This document shows, piece after piece, positions 38,001 through 45,614 of a stretch of DNA of 64,000 nucleotides. Position 1 is the first letter of the stretch; each line of letters begins with the position of its first letter. This stretch comes from Salinilacustrithrix flava (GTDB lineage Bacteria > Actinomycetota > Acidimicrobiia > Acidimicrobiales > Salinilacustritrichaceae). The stretch spans positions 1,178,001 through 1,242,000 of the forward strand of contig NZ_CP133888.1 of the NCBI RefSeq assembly GCF_041228405.1, written 5' to 3'. Under the pieces are notes generated by a model, which was given only the letters and a program-made list of their open reading frames with translations, did not search any database and had not been told where the DNA came from. The position numbers and the translations under genes are program-made.

Positions 38001-38027
38001 GTTTCTCCCGTGTTTCCCACAAGTCAC
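38001..38027 (-). promoter_or_regulatory. GlnR-like operator upstream of the regulator gene
   Basis: On the minus strand GTGAC-N6-GAAAC-N6-GAAAC, three pentamers at the exact 11-base period of GlnR boxes, 26 bases before the regulator's ATG. It fits autoregulation. Confidence 0.55.
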
Positions 38028-38068
38028 CGCTCCGGCACATCTTCCCGGCACGATCCGCAGGGGTTCCG

Positions 38069-38074
38069 TATGCT
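38069..38074 (+). promoter_or_regulatory. -10 box TATGCT of the cyclic-nucleotide-binding protein gene
   Basis: TATGCT, six bases (CCGCCC), then the ATG at 38081; leaderless type. Confidence 0.55.
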
Positions 38075-38080
38075 CCGCCC

Positions 38081-38503
38081 ATGTCGAAGAAGAACGCGTC
38101 CGATCACCTGTCCCAGGTGCCGCTGTTCACCGCCTGCTCCAAGAAGGAGCTGGGCATGATCGCCAAGGCGACCACCGAGCTGTCGTTTCCCGACGGGACC
38201 GAGCTGATGAAGCAGGACCAGTCGGCACGGGAGGCCTTCGTCCTCACCGAGGGCACCGTCGTCGTCAAGCGCAACGGGCGCAAGGTGGCCGAGCTCGGTC
38301 CCGGCGCGTTCCTCGGGGAGCTCGGGCTGCTGGACAAGGGCCCGCGCACCGCGACCGTCATCGCTCAGGGCCCGGTCGAGGCCCTCGTGCTCGGCCCGGG
38401 GGAGTTCGCCGGCCTGCTCGACGAGGTGCCGTCCATCTCGCACAAGCTGCTCAAGGCCCTCGCCGCCCGCATCCGGGAGCTCGACGCCAAGGCCTACGGC
38501 TGA
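38081..38503 (+). CDS. Stand-alone cyclic nucleotide-binding domain protein
   Basis: 140 aa, essentially one CRP-type cNMP-binding domain. It opens LSQVPLFTACSKKELGMIAKA, has the phosphate-binding cassette GAFLGELGLLDKGPRTATVIA (usual pattern FGExxLL.. R.A.V.A) with Glu and Arg kept, and ends with a short helix. There is no DNA-binding domain, so it is not a CRP regulator. It may act on a partner protein. Divergent from the GlnR-like regulator. Confidence 0.88.
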   Translation: MSKKNASDHLSQVPLFTACSKKELGMIAKATTELSFPDGTELMKQDQSAREAFVLTEGTVVVKRNGRKVAELGPGAFLGELGLLDKGPRTATVIAQGPVEALVLGPGEFAGLLDEVPSISHKLLKALAARIRELDAKAYG

Positions 38504-38522
38504 GCTGAACCAGCCCGCCACG

Positions 38523-39233
38523 GTGGCCACCACCGCGGACGACTGGGCGGCGCCGCCCCGCGAACCCGTCCTCCCCGACGCACCGGCGGTCACCGTCGAC
38601 CTGGACGACCTCGACGAGCTGTACCCCGACATCGACGGCCTCGACGCCGAGGGCCTCGTGCTGTCGCTGCCCGAGGCCCGCACGCTCGACCTGCTCCGCA
38701 GCCGGCTGCGCGGCTGCGCGATCGACGTGCCCGAAGGGTGCAGCATCGAGGCCGGCGACAGCGTGCTCGACGGCCTGGACCTGGTCGGTCGTCGCATCAC
38801 CGGCCTCGTGCGCACCCACCTGGTGCGGTGCCGGCTCAGCGGCGCCGACCTGGCCGAAGCCACCCTCGAGGACGTCACGTTCGAGGACTGCGCGCTCGAC
38901 CTCGCCTCGTGGCGCCTCGCTCGGATCCGGCGGGTGGCCGTCCACGGCGGCCGCATCGAGGGCCTGGACGCCACCGCCGCGCAGCTGGAGGACCTCACCA
39001 TCACCGGCGTCGGCCTCGAGGACGTGCTGCTCGAACGGGCCCGGTGCGAACGGGTCGATCTGACCGGCGCAGATCTCACCTCGGTGACCGCGGTCGCCAC
39101 CCTGGCGGGCGCCACCATCAGCCCCGCCCAGGCCGTCGCGCTGGCCGCCCGGATGGCCCGCAGCATCGGGGTCCGGGTGCTCGACCCGGAGGACCCGGCG
39201 AGGGCTTTCCCACCCCTGCGTGACCGCAAGTAG
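38523..39233 (+). CDS. Pentapeptide-repeat-like protein
   Basis: 236 aa. The central region (about 60-200) has imperfect five-residue periodicity with Leu/Val at the centre position, for example LSGADLAEATLEDVTFEDCALDLASWRLARI and RVDLTGADLTSV. This is typical of a right-handed quadrilateral beta helix. No signal or membrane segment. Function unknown; members range from gyrase mimics to scaffolds. Start GTG 38523. It lies 19 bp downstream of the cNMP-binding gene and 13 bp before the Fe-S oxidoreductase gene, so it may share their transcript. Confidence 0.75.
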   Translation: MATTADDWAAPPREPVLPDAPAVTVDLDDLDELYPDIDGLDAEGLVLSLPEARTLDLLRSRLRGCAIDVPEGCSIEAGDSVLDGLDLVGRRITGLVRTHLVRCRLSGADLAEATLEDVTFEDCALDLASWRLARIRRVAVHGGRIEGLDATAAQLEDLTITGVGLEDVLLERARCERVDLTGADLTSVTAVATLAGATISPAQAVALAARMARSIGVRVLDPEDPARAFPPLRDRK

Positions 39234-39246
39234 CCTCCCTCCCGCT

Positions 39247-41466
39247 ATGGAACCCACGGTCGAGTCCTCACGTCGGATCAAGCCCCACCAGCTGGCCCTC
39301 GGGCTCGGTGTGCTGATCGCGGCGGTCACCGTCGTCTCCGGCATCGCCGCCACGTACTTCCAGTTCCACGGCGAGTCCGAGATCACGCGCGAGGTGTTCG
39401 GGAACATCCCGTCGCCGATCAAGGCCGCGTTCTACATGATCGTGCCGATCACCCTGCTCTACGGCGCCGTGGCCTTCAGCCAGCGCATGAAGAACTGGGA
39501 GCGGGGTGCGCCGGAGAACCGTCGCACCACCAAGAAGAACGTCGGTCAGCGCCTCAAGGACTTCCGCGCCGGCGTGTACATGCAGACGCTGCTGCGCGAC
39601 CCCGCTGCCGGCGTCATGCACAGCCTGATGTACTTCCCGTTCCTGGTGCTGCTCGCCGTCACCACGGTGCTCGAGGTCAACCACCAGCTGCCGGACGAGG
39701 CCAAGTTCCTCCACGGCGACGTCTACCGCGCCTACGCCTTCGTGGGCGACGCCGCCGGCGTGCTGTTCCTCATCGGCGTGGGCTGGGCCATCGTGCGTCG
39801 CTACGTCCAGCGCCCCTATCGCATCCGGATGAAGACCAAGGCCGAGTACGCGGTCATCCTCGGCACGCTGTTCGCCATCGGCGTCACCGGCTTCCTGGCC
39901 GAGATGTTCCGCATCGCCGTCGACGGCCGCCCCGACTTCGAGAAGTGGAGCTTCGTCGGCTACCCGCTGTCCGGGTTGGTCGAGAACCTCGACACCGTCG
40001 CCGGTTGGCACCAGGCGATGTGGATCCTCCACGTCATCTCGTTCCTCGTGTTCCTGGTGATCCTCCCGGTCACGATGCTGCGCCACATGTTCACGAGCCC
40101 GATCAACATGTACCTGCGAGATCGGGAGCGCCCCAAGGGCGCGATGAAGGCCATGCCGAACCTGATGGAGACCGAGCTCGAGAGCTTCGGCGCCTCCACG
40201 GTCGAGGACTTCACCTGGAAGCAGCTCGTCGACCTCGACGCCTGCACCATGTGCGGCCGCTGCACCAGCGTCTGCCCCGCCCACGCCACCGGCAAGCCAC
40301 TGGACCCCCGCGAGATCGTGCTCAAGTCCGGCGAGGTCATGGCCGCCACCGGCACACCGCAGGTGAGCCCGCCCCTCGGCACCGTCCCCGACATCACCGT
40401 GTCGGCCAACTCCTTCTTCGAGCGCATCACGCCCGAGGAGGTGTGGGCCTGCACCACCTGCAAGGCCTGCGACGAGATCTGCCCGGTGAACATCGAGATC
40501 ATGGACAAGATCCTCGACATGCGCCGCTACCTGTCGCTCATGGAGTCGAACTTCCCGACCGAGCTCGGCGGCGCCTACATGAACATGGAGAACCAGGGGA
40601 ACCCCTGGGGCATGTCGAACGCCACCCGCGGCGACTGGTCCAAGAAGGTCGAGGGCATCGACATCGTCGAGCCCGGCGACGTCTTCGACCACGAGTACCT
40701 GTACTGGGTCGGCTGCGCCGGGTCCTTCGACGACAAGAACCAGAAGGTCTCCGAGGCGATGGCCAAGCTCATGCGCCGCGCCGGGCTCGACTTCGCCATC
40801 CTCGGCGCCAACGAGATGTGCACCGGCGACCCGGCCCGCCGCTCGGGGAACGAGTACATCTACCAGATGCTGGCGATGCAGAACATCGAGACGCTCAACA
40901 CCATGGGCGTCAAGAAGATCGTCACCCAGTGCCCGCACTGCTTCAACACGCTCGGCAACGAGTACCCGCAGCTCGACGGCCACTACGAGGTCATCCACCA
41001 CACCCAGCTGCTGGAGAACCTCATCGCCGAGGGCAAGCTCGACATGAGCCGGGCCCGCCTCGACGAGCGCATCGTGTACCACGACTCCTGCTACCTGGGT
41101 CGCCACAACGACATCTACATGTCGCCCCGCAAGGTCATCGGCTCCCTCGGCGGCGTCGAGATCGTCGAGGCCCCCCGCAACGGCACCAAGGGAATGTGCT
41201 GCGGCGCCGGCGGCGCCCGCATGTGGATGGAGGAGTCCATCGGCACCAAGGTCAACGACGAGCGCTCCCGCGAGCTCGTGGCCACTGGCGCCGACCGCAT
41301 CGCCACCGCCTGCCCGTTCTGCTACGTGATGATGGACGACGGTGTGAAGGCGGCGAGCACCGAGGACGACGGCATCAAGGTGGCCGACATCTCGATGCAC
41401 GTCCTCGAGGCGATCGAGGCCGGCGAGGCTCGCGACGCGACCTCGCCCCTCACCATGACTGATTGA
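39247..41466 (+). CDS. Membrane-bound heterodisulfide reductase-like Fe-S oxidoreductase
   Basis: 739 aa fusion. The N-terminal half (about 15-290) has five or six membrane helices of the nitrate-reductase-gamma type with candidate haem His residues. Two [4Fe-4S] ferredoxin motifs follow: CTMCGRCTSVCP (from Cys333) and CTTCKACDEICP (from Cys402). The C-terminal part has two CCG-type domains (CPHCFN and HDSCYLGRHND; GMCCGAGGARMWME and ACPFCYVMMDDG), as in HdrB/HdrD and GlpC. It likely passes electrons between a membrane quinone and a soluble partner; physiological substrate unknown. This fused form is known in Actinobacteria. Start ATG 39247; a TAGCCT box lies ten bases upstream. Confidence 0.92.
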   Translation: MEPTVESSRRIKPHQLALGLGVLIAAVTVVSGIAATYFQFHGESEITREVFGNIPSPIKAAFYMIVPITLLYGAVAFSQRMKNWERGAPENRRTTKKNVGQRLKDFRAGVYMQTLLRDPAAGVMHSLMYFPFLVLLAVTTVLEVNHQLPDEAKFLHGDVYRAYAFVGDAAGVLFLIGVGWAIVRRYVQRPYRIRMKTKAEYAVILGTLFAIGVTGFLAEMFRIAVDGRPDFEKWSFVGYPLSGLVENLDTVAGWHQAMWILHVISFLVFLVILPVTMLRHMFTSPINMYLRDRERPKGAMKAMPNLMETELESFGASTVEDFTWKQLVDLDACTMCGRCTSVCPAHATGKPLDPREIVLKSGEVMAATGTPQVSPPLGTVPDITVSANSFFERITPEEVWACTTCKACDEICPVNIEIMDKILDMRRYLSLMESNFPTELGGAYMNMENQGNPWGMSNATRGDWSKKVEGIDIVEPGDVFDHEYLYWVGCAGSFDDKNQKVSEAMAKLMRRAGLDFAILGANEMCTGDPARRSGNEYIYQMLAMQNIETLNTMGVKKIVTQCPHCFNTLGNEYPQLDGHYEVIHHTQLLENLIAEGKLDMSRARLDERIVYHDSCYLGRHNDIYMSPRKVIGSLGGVEIVEAPRNGTKGMCCGAGGARMWMEESIGTKVNDERSRELVATGADRIATACPFCYVMMDDGVKAASTEDDGIKVADISMHVLEAIEAGEARDATSPLTMTD

Positions 41467-41468
41467 GC

Positions 41469-41864
41469 GTGGGGACGATCGATCGGCGCCAGCCACCGGT
41501 CGTCCTCATCGTCGGCGACGAACCGGGAGCGGTGGAGATCATGTCCCGGCTCGTCGTCCGCCACGGGCTGCGGTCCGTGAAGGCCAGCGAGGTGACGCCG
41601 GCGCTGGAGACGTCGTCGAGCACGCTCCCCCGCTGCATCATCGTCGACCTGCCCCGCGCCGGGCTCGGTTCGGCCCTGCAGCTGCTCGACCTGGTGCGCA
41701 GCCACGACGACGACCGGGTGTCCTCGTGCCGGGTGGTCGTCGTCGAGGGGCCCGGCAACCGCGGCGTGCTCCTCGCCTCGGGTGCCGACGCGCACCTGGA
41801 GCGTCCGGTGCACGCCCGGGACCTTCTGGCCGCGATCGACGAGCAGCTCGCCTCGTCGCGCTGA
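41469..41864 (+). CDS. Receiver-like (CheY-fold) protein, degenerate
   Basis: 131 aa. The hydrophobic VVLIVGDEPGAVEIMSRLV start, the IIVDLPRAGLGSALQLL strand with Asp, and the C-terminal HLERPVHARDLLAAIDEQL match a response-regulator receiver. The conserved Lys before the Pro is replaced by Arg (ERPV rather than xKPx), and the acidic pair is Asp-Glu. No output domain. It may be a single-domain or non-phosphorylated receiver. Start GTG 41469, two bases after the oxidoreductase stop, so probably cotranscribed. One base separates it from the convergent dcd. Confidence 0.7.
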   Translation: MGTIDRRQPPVVLIVGDEPGAVEIMSRLVVRHGLRSVKASEVTPALETSSSTLPRCIIVDLPRAGLGSALQLLDLVRSHDDDRVSSCRVVVVEGPGNRGVLLASGADAHLERPVHARDLLAAIDEQLASSR

Positions 41865-41865
41865 G

Positions 41866-42432
41866 CTACTGCTCGAAGTTCTTCCAGTACTGGCTGGGCG
41901 TGGGGCCGTCCTGGCCGTGGTACTTCGACTTCAGGGCGCCGGTGCCGTAGGGGACGTCGGCGGCGGTGGTCATGCGCAGGAAGCTGACCTGGCCGATCTT
42001 CATCTTCGGGTAGAGCGTGATCGGCAGGTTGTGCACGTTCGACAGCTCGAGGGTGATCTGGCCGTAGAAGCCCGGGTCGATGAAGCCGGCGGTGGAGTGG
42101 ATCAGCAGACCGAGCCGGCCGAGGCTGGACTTGCCGTCGAGGCGGGCGACGAGATCGTCCGGAACGCCGATGCGCTCGAGGGTGGCGCCGAGCACGAACT
42201 CGCCGGGGTGGAGGACGAAGGGCTGGTCGTCCTCGACCGTGATCATCTCGGTCAGGTCGCTCGCGTCCTCCTTCACGTCGATCATCCCGCGGGTGTGGTT
42301 GCGGAACACGAGGAACCGGGGGTCGAGGGTGAGGTCGACCGACGACGGCTGGATGAAGGACTCGTCCAGCGGGTCGATGACGATGCGACCGTTGGCCAGC
42401 TCTTCGCGGATCGTGTGGTCGGAGAGGATCAC
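41866..42432 (-). CDS. dcd: dCTP deaminase, probably dUMP-forming
   Basis: 188 aa. GKSSLGRLGLLIHSTAGFIDPGFYGQITLELSN is the catalytic core. The HSTAGFIDPGF form (rather than HVTAHRIDPGW of E. coli) is that of the bifunctional dCTP deaminase/dUTPase of Mycobacterium, as I recall. It would make dUMP for thymidylate synthesis directly from dCTP. The C-terminus GQDGPTPSQYWKNF closes over the substrate. The GTG at 42432 has a TAACCT box seven bases upstream. Confidence 0.94.
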   Translation of the reverse strand: MILSDHTIREELANGRIVIDPLDESFIQPSSVDLTLDPRFLVFRNHTRGMIDVKEDASDLTEMITVEDDQPFVLHPGEFVLGATLERIGVPDDLVARLDGKSSLGRLGLLIHSTAGFIDPGFYGQITLELSNVHNLPITLYPKMKIGQVSFLRMTTAADVPYGTGALKSKYHGQDGPTPSQYWKNFEQ

Positions 42433-42439
42433 GGCGGGC

Positions 42440-42445
42440 AGGTTA
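42440..42445 (-). promoter_or_regulatory. -10 box TAACCT of dcd, leaderless type
   Basis: Minus strand TAACCT, seven bases, GTG at 42432; no Shine-Dalgarno sequence. Confidence 0.5.
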
Positions 42446-42463
42446 GGTGGCCGCCGTCCAGGG

Positions 42464-42766
42464 TCAGGACTGGCGGGAGCGGGCCGCGACCCAGCGGTAC
42501 TTCTGGTGCGCGGCCTGGGTGGAGACGCCGAGGGTGTCGCCGATGTCGGACCAGGTGGCGCCCTTCTTGCGGGCCTCGGCCACCAGCTCGGCGACGAGGG
42601 CCTCAGCGGCGTGGCGGAGTCGTTGCGCGGCCTCGAGGCGCTGGTTGACGTCGCCCCGGGTGAGCTCGGCCACGGCCTCGCGCATGGCGGAGTCCGCCGC
42701 CAGGTCGATCTCGATGTCGCCCCGCCCGACTCGGGCGGTGACGGTGCCCTCTCGGCGCTGTTCCAC
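42464..42766 (-). CDS. Small helix-turn-helix protein
   Basis: 100 aa. The C-terminal region ARKKGATWSDIGDTLGVSTQAAHQKYRW has the spacing of a sigma-70 region 4 / Clp R-like helix-turn-helix, followed by a basic tail. The helical N-terminal part (LTRGDVNQRLEAAQRLRHAAEALVAELV) may dimerise. Such small proteins recur in Actinobacteria without a defined role. Start GTG 42766. It lies 31 bp before dcd on the same strand, though dcd appears to have its own promoter. Confidence 0.75.
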   Translation of the reverse strand: MEQRREGTVTARVGRGDIEIDLAADSAMREAVAELTRGDVNQRLEAAQRLRHAAEALVAELVAEARKKGATWSDIGDTLGVSTQAAHQKYRWVAARSRQS

Positions 42767-42860
42767 GCCCCAACGGTATGCCAGGCGATCGACCGTGGTG
42801 GGGATGCCCCGAACCGCCCATTCGGTGCCGTCAGGATGACCCGGCCGCGCCCGCCGTGCC

Positions 42861-42866
42861 TAGGAT
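42861..42866 (+). promoter_or_regulatory. -10 box TAGGAT of tRNA-Gly
   Basis: TAGGAT lies 33 bases before the mature 5' end of the tRNA. No convincing -35 box. Confidence 0.4.
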
Positions 42867-42899
42867 GGGCGGCCTCAGACGGGGCCCCGGCGCCGTCCT

Positions 42900-42973
42900 G
42901 CGGGTGTAGTTCAATGGCAGAACGTCAGCTTCCCAAGCTGAGAACGCGGGTTCGATTCCCGTCACCCGCTCCA
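42900..42973 (+). tRNA. tRNA-Gly (anticodon CCC)
   Basis: The full cloverleaf can be drawn. The acceptor arm GCGGGTG pairs with CACCCGC; the D arm is GTTC/GAAC; the anticodon arm TCAGC-TTCCCAA-GCTGA has anticodon CCC; the T arm contains TTCGATT. The discriminator is T and CCA is encoded. It reads GGG codons. Just downstream is the convergent STAS-like gene. Confidence 0.96.
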
Positions 42974-42985
42974 CCCACTCCACCT

Positions 42986-43345
42986 TCACCGTCCGCTCGC
43001 GTCGCTCCCCACGATCGGCATCGAGGTGCCGGCCCAGCGACGGAGCAGCTTGCGGCCGGTCGAGCGGCTGCAGCGCAGCACCGTGTTCGATGCCATCCCG
43101 CGTGCGTTCAGGTGTGCGATGAAGCCGCGCATCATCCTCGAGGACGTGAGCACGAGGCCGTCGAGGTCCAGGATCACCGTCGCACCCGCCGAGGTGTGCG
43201 GTTCGATGGCATCCGCCAGCCGCCACAGCGCCTCCATCGCCGGCGTCCCGTGGACCTCGACGGTCACCGAGCCAAGGTCGACCGGGGTGGGTCGGAACGC
43301 CCAGTGCATCGCCTCCCGAGCGGTCGGCACCTCCGTTCCCTGCAT
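42986..43345 (-). CDS. STAS-domain-like small protein
   Basis: 119 aa. VTVEVHGTPAMEALWRLADAI, the strand ATVILDLDGLVLTSSRMMRGF and the following helix (IAHLNARGMASNTVLRCS) match the anti-anti-sigma STAS fold, in which a residue after LDL is often a phosphorylatable Ser. Here Ser-Ser appear four residues further on. No partner kinase or anti-sigma gene lies nearby. Start uncertain: ATG 43345 or ATG 43303. Moderate confidence that it is a real gene; base composition and codon pattern favour this frame. Confidence 0.6.
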   Translation of the reverse strand: MQGTEVPTAREAMHWAFRPTPVDLGSVTVEVHGTPAMEALWRLADAIEPHTSAGATVILDLDGLVLTSSRMMRGFIAHLNARGMASNTVLRCSRSTGRKLLRRWAGTSMPIVGSDASGR

Positions 43346-43439
43346 GGGGACAGCGGACCATCCACACGTCGCCGGCGGACGACGAGCGCACGCCGATGCG
43401 GTGAACGACCGCTGAAGATTCGACAGTCGTCGGTTGAGC

Positions 43440-44894
43440 TCAGGAGCGGGCCGATCCTTCGGCGTCGGCGCCCGTCCGGTCCTCGACAGCGAGGCGCCGG
43501 CGTGCGGCCACGCTCGCCGCGGCCGCGCCGAGCAGGACCAGGGTGGCGCCTGACGCTCCTCCGCCCCCGGTCGCCGGCAGGGTCGCCACGGCGCCCGGGC
43601 TGGGCTCCGGCTCCTCAGCACCCAGTCCGGCGAGGGTCGTCGTGGGTGCGGCCGGGGCCGTGGTGGTGGTCGTGGACGGAGCCGCGCGAGTCGTGTTGAA
43701 CGGACCGGTGATCTCGTAGGTGATGCCATCGGCCGAGAAGTCACCGGAGGTGCCCCGCATCGAGGAGAAGTAGAGGCGGGTGCCGCTGGGGTCGAAGGCC
43801 GGCCCGGCGATCTCCGATCCGTCCTGGCCCACGATGCGCAGGAACGGCGCGACCACCCGGTCGGGGGTGATCAGCACCAGCTCCATGTTGCCGCCGTCCT
43901 CGGCGACGTACAGCTCACCGGCCTCGTTGAACACGATGTTGTCGACGCCGGTCAGCGGCGCCGCGTCCGCACCGCCGGGGAAGTCGGCGGCTCGGTACAC
44001 GATGTCCATCGTCGAGCTGATCGGGTCGTACACCCAGACCGTGTTGTCGCCCTTGGTGGTGAAGTACACCAGGCCGGTGTCGATCCAGATGCCCTCGGCA
44101 CCGACATAGGAGTGGGCTCCCTTCGCGGCGGCGTCCGGGGCGGTGAGGACCGGGTCGACCTCGACCCAGCTGATCGTCCCGGTGCCGTCGGCTTCCGAGG
44201 CGACTGCCGCCTCCAGCACCCCGGCCGACAGGTCGGGGTAGGTCGTCGGAGTGAAGCGGTAGAACCGGCCGTCGGAGTTGGCGTCCTCCGTCAGGTAGAC
44301 GCACTGCTGGTCCGGCCGATCGTCGACGAACGCGGCCTCGTGGAAGAACGCTCCCATGGCCGGGCGGGCCACCGCCTCGTCGACCCCGAACGGGTCGCAC
44401 TCCCACACGAGCCCGGTCGGGTGCTCCTCGCAGGACAGCCAGGTCCCCCACGGGGTCGGGCCGCCGGCGCAGTTCGTGTAGGTCCCATCCAAGATCCGGT
44501 ATGCATCGATGACCTCGCCGTCGGCGTCGAAGCGGATCGCCCCCACGCCTCCGCCGGTCAGGTCGAAGCGCTCCTCCTGGTTCGAGACGTAGATCCAGCC
44601 GCCATCGTCACCGGTGGGGAACACCGCGCCGCCGTCGGGGTCGGAGTGCCAGGCGTAGCCGGATTCGCCCGGGAGGACCTCACCCGCCCGGGCCACGACC
44701 CTCGAGGTGAAGCCATCGGGGAGGATGATCCCGTTCTCGTCCGGCGATCGGCCGGCGATCGAGCCGTAGGGCCCGTCGCCGGGTACGGCATCGGCCGCGT
44801 AGGCCCGGTGCCAGAAGCCGGGGCCGAACGATGCGGCCGTACCGGTGGCGGCGAGTCCGAGGGCGAGGAAGCGACGACGATCGAGCTGTCCCAT
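43440..44894 (-). CDS. PhoX-family phosphatase with Tat signal and LPxTG anchor
   Basis: 484 aa. The N-terminus MGQLDRRRFLALGLAATGTAA is a twin-arginine signal, so it is exported folded. The body has the DUF839/PhoX layout: ESGYAWHSDPDGGAVFPTGDDGGWIYVSNQEE, NCAGGPTPWGTWLSCEEHPTG (the conserved GGxTPWGTWLSCEE motif) and GVDNIVFNEAGELYVAEDGGN. A Thr/Pro/Ala linker leads to LPATG (439-443), a hydrophobic helix and RRR, a sortase sorting signal. The likely product is a cell-wall-anchored phosphate-releasing enzyme. Two PHO-box repeats lie about 95-110 bases upstream. Confidence 0.87.
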   Translation of the reverse strand: MGQLDRRRFLALGLAATGTAASFGPGFWHRAYAADAVPGDGPYGSIAGRSPDENGIILPDGFTSRVVARAGEVLPGESGYAWHSDPDGGAVFPTGDDGGWIYVSNQEERFDLTGGGVGAIRFDADGEVIDAYRILDGTYTNCAGGPTPWGTWLSCEEHPTGLVWECDPFGVDEAVARPAMGAFFHEAAFVDDRPDQQCVYLTEDANSDGRFYRFTPTTYPDLSAGVLEAAVASEADGTGTISWVEVDPVLTAPDAAAKGAHSYVGAEGIWIDTGLVYFTTKGDNTVWVYDPISSTMDIVYRAADFPGGADAAPLTGVDNIVFNEAGELYVAEDGGNMELVLITPDRVVAPFLRIVGQDGSEIAGPAFDPSGTRLYFSSMRGTSGDFSADGITYEITGPFNTTRAAPSTTTTTAPAAPTTTLAGLGAEEPEPSPGAVATLPATGGGGASGATLVLLGAAAASVAARRRLAVEDRTGADAEGSARS

Positions 44895-45148
44895 GATGAG
44901 CGGCTCCAGGAGCAGGTGGCGGGCTGATGCTCACCCACACTTCGCCTGCCACGGCCACCAGCCCTTCGTGAACGAGATCACGAGCAGGTGAACCTTCGGT
45001 GAACCGGCTCCGGCCCCTTCCCGCAGCCGGGTTGGCCGGCAGATCAGCATTCGGTGGAGTGACCTTCGCCCCTTCCGCCGACCCTGGTGATCACGGATGC
45101 TCGGCATGAGGGTCATCGGCGATGACGCCACCGAGAGGAGCGGGTGCG
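44895..45148. other. 254-bp divergent region between phoX-like gene and usp
   Basis: It contains the PHO-box direct repeat at 44987-45004 and the usp ribosome site (GAGAGGAG). No supported gene. A + T content is slightly raised. Both flanking genes could be controlled from here. Confidence 0.5.
44987..45004 (-). promoter_or_regulatory. PHO box upstream of phoX-like gene
   Basis: GGTGAAC-CTTC-GGTGAAC on the plus strand, so GTTCACC-N4-GTTCACC toward the phosphatase gene. These are perfect 7-mers at the 11-base period of PhoP-binding PHO boxes. A further GTGAAC lies at 44968-44973, off period. Confidence 0.7.
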
Positions 45149-45601
45149 ATGAGTTACGACACGGTCGTCGTCGGGTACGACGGCTCCAGCGACGCCGATC
45201 GGGCGGTCGAGGTCGCAGCCGATCAGGTCGCGCCGGACGGGACGGTGCACGTGGTGACTGCGTTCCACCCCGAGTCGACCACCCGGCTCATGCAGCAGGT
45301 GAAGGAGCTACCGGAGGAGTTCCGGTACACCTACGACCCAGCTGCCGCAGAGAAGGAACGGCAACACCCTGCGCTGGAGCGCCTCCGGGGCCGCGGCACG
45401 CGCTGCGAGGGACACATCGTCGCCGATGATCCCGCCGCGGCGATCATCGACGTCTCCGAGCGCGAGGGCGCCACCCTCGTCGTGGTCGGCAGCCGAGGCC
45501 TCGGCAGGGTGCAGCGGTTCCTCCGGGGCAGCGTCTCGGCCCGGGTCGCCGCGCATGCTCCGATGAGCGTGCTGATCGTTCACGATCCCAGCGACACCTG
45601 A
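45149..45601 (+). CDS. Universal stress protein (UspA family, ATP-binding type)
   Basis: 150 aa single-domain Usp. VVVGYDGSSDADRAVEVA at the start and GSRGLGRVQRFLRGSVSARVA near the end match the ATP-binding G-2x-G-9x-G-S/T motif, so it is the nucleotide-binding type. GAGAGGAG precedes the ATG. It is convergent with ppk (13 bp) and divergent from the phosphatase gene. Role in stress or dormancy; specific trigger unknown. Confidence 0.92.
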   Translation: MSYDTVVVGYDGSSDADRAVEVAADQVAPDGTVHVVTAFHPESTTRLMQQVKELPEEFRYTYDPAAAEKERQHPALERLRGRGTRCEGHIVADDPAAAIIDVSEREGATLVVVGSRGLGRVQRFLRGSVSARVAAHAPMSVLIVHDPSDT

Positions 45602-45614
45602 CGTCACCGCACCA

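Noticed and set aside
39268..41496. 742-codon open frame antisense to the Fe-S oxidoreductase
   Set aside because: The sense frame has clear ferredoxin and CCG motifs; the antisense product is low-complexity Val/Gly/Asp/His-rich and lacks a ribosome site.
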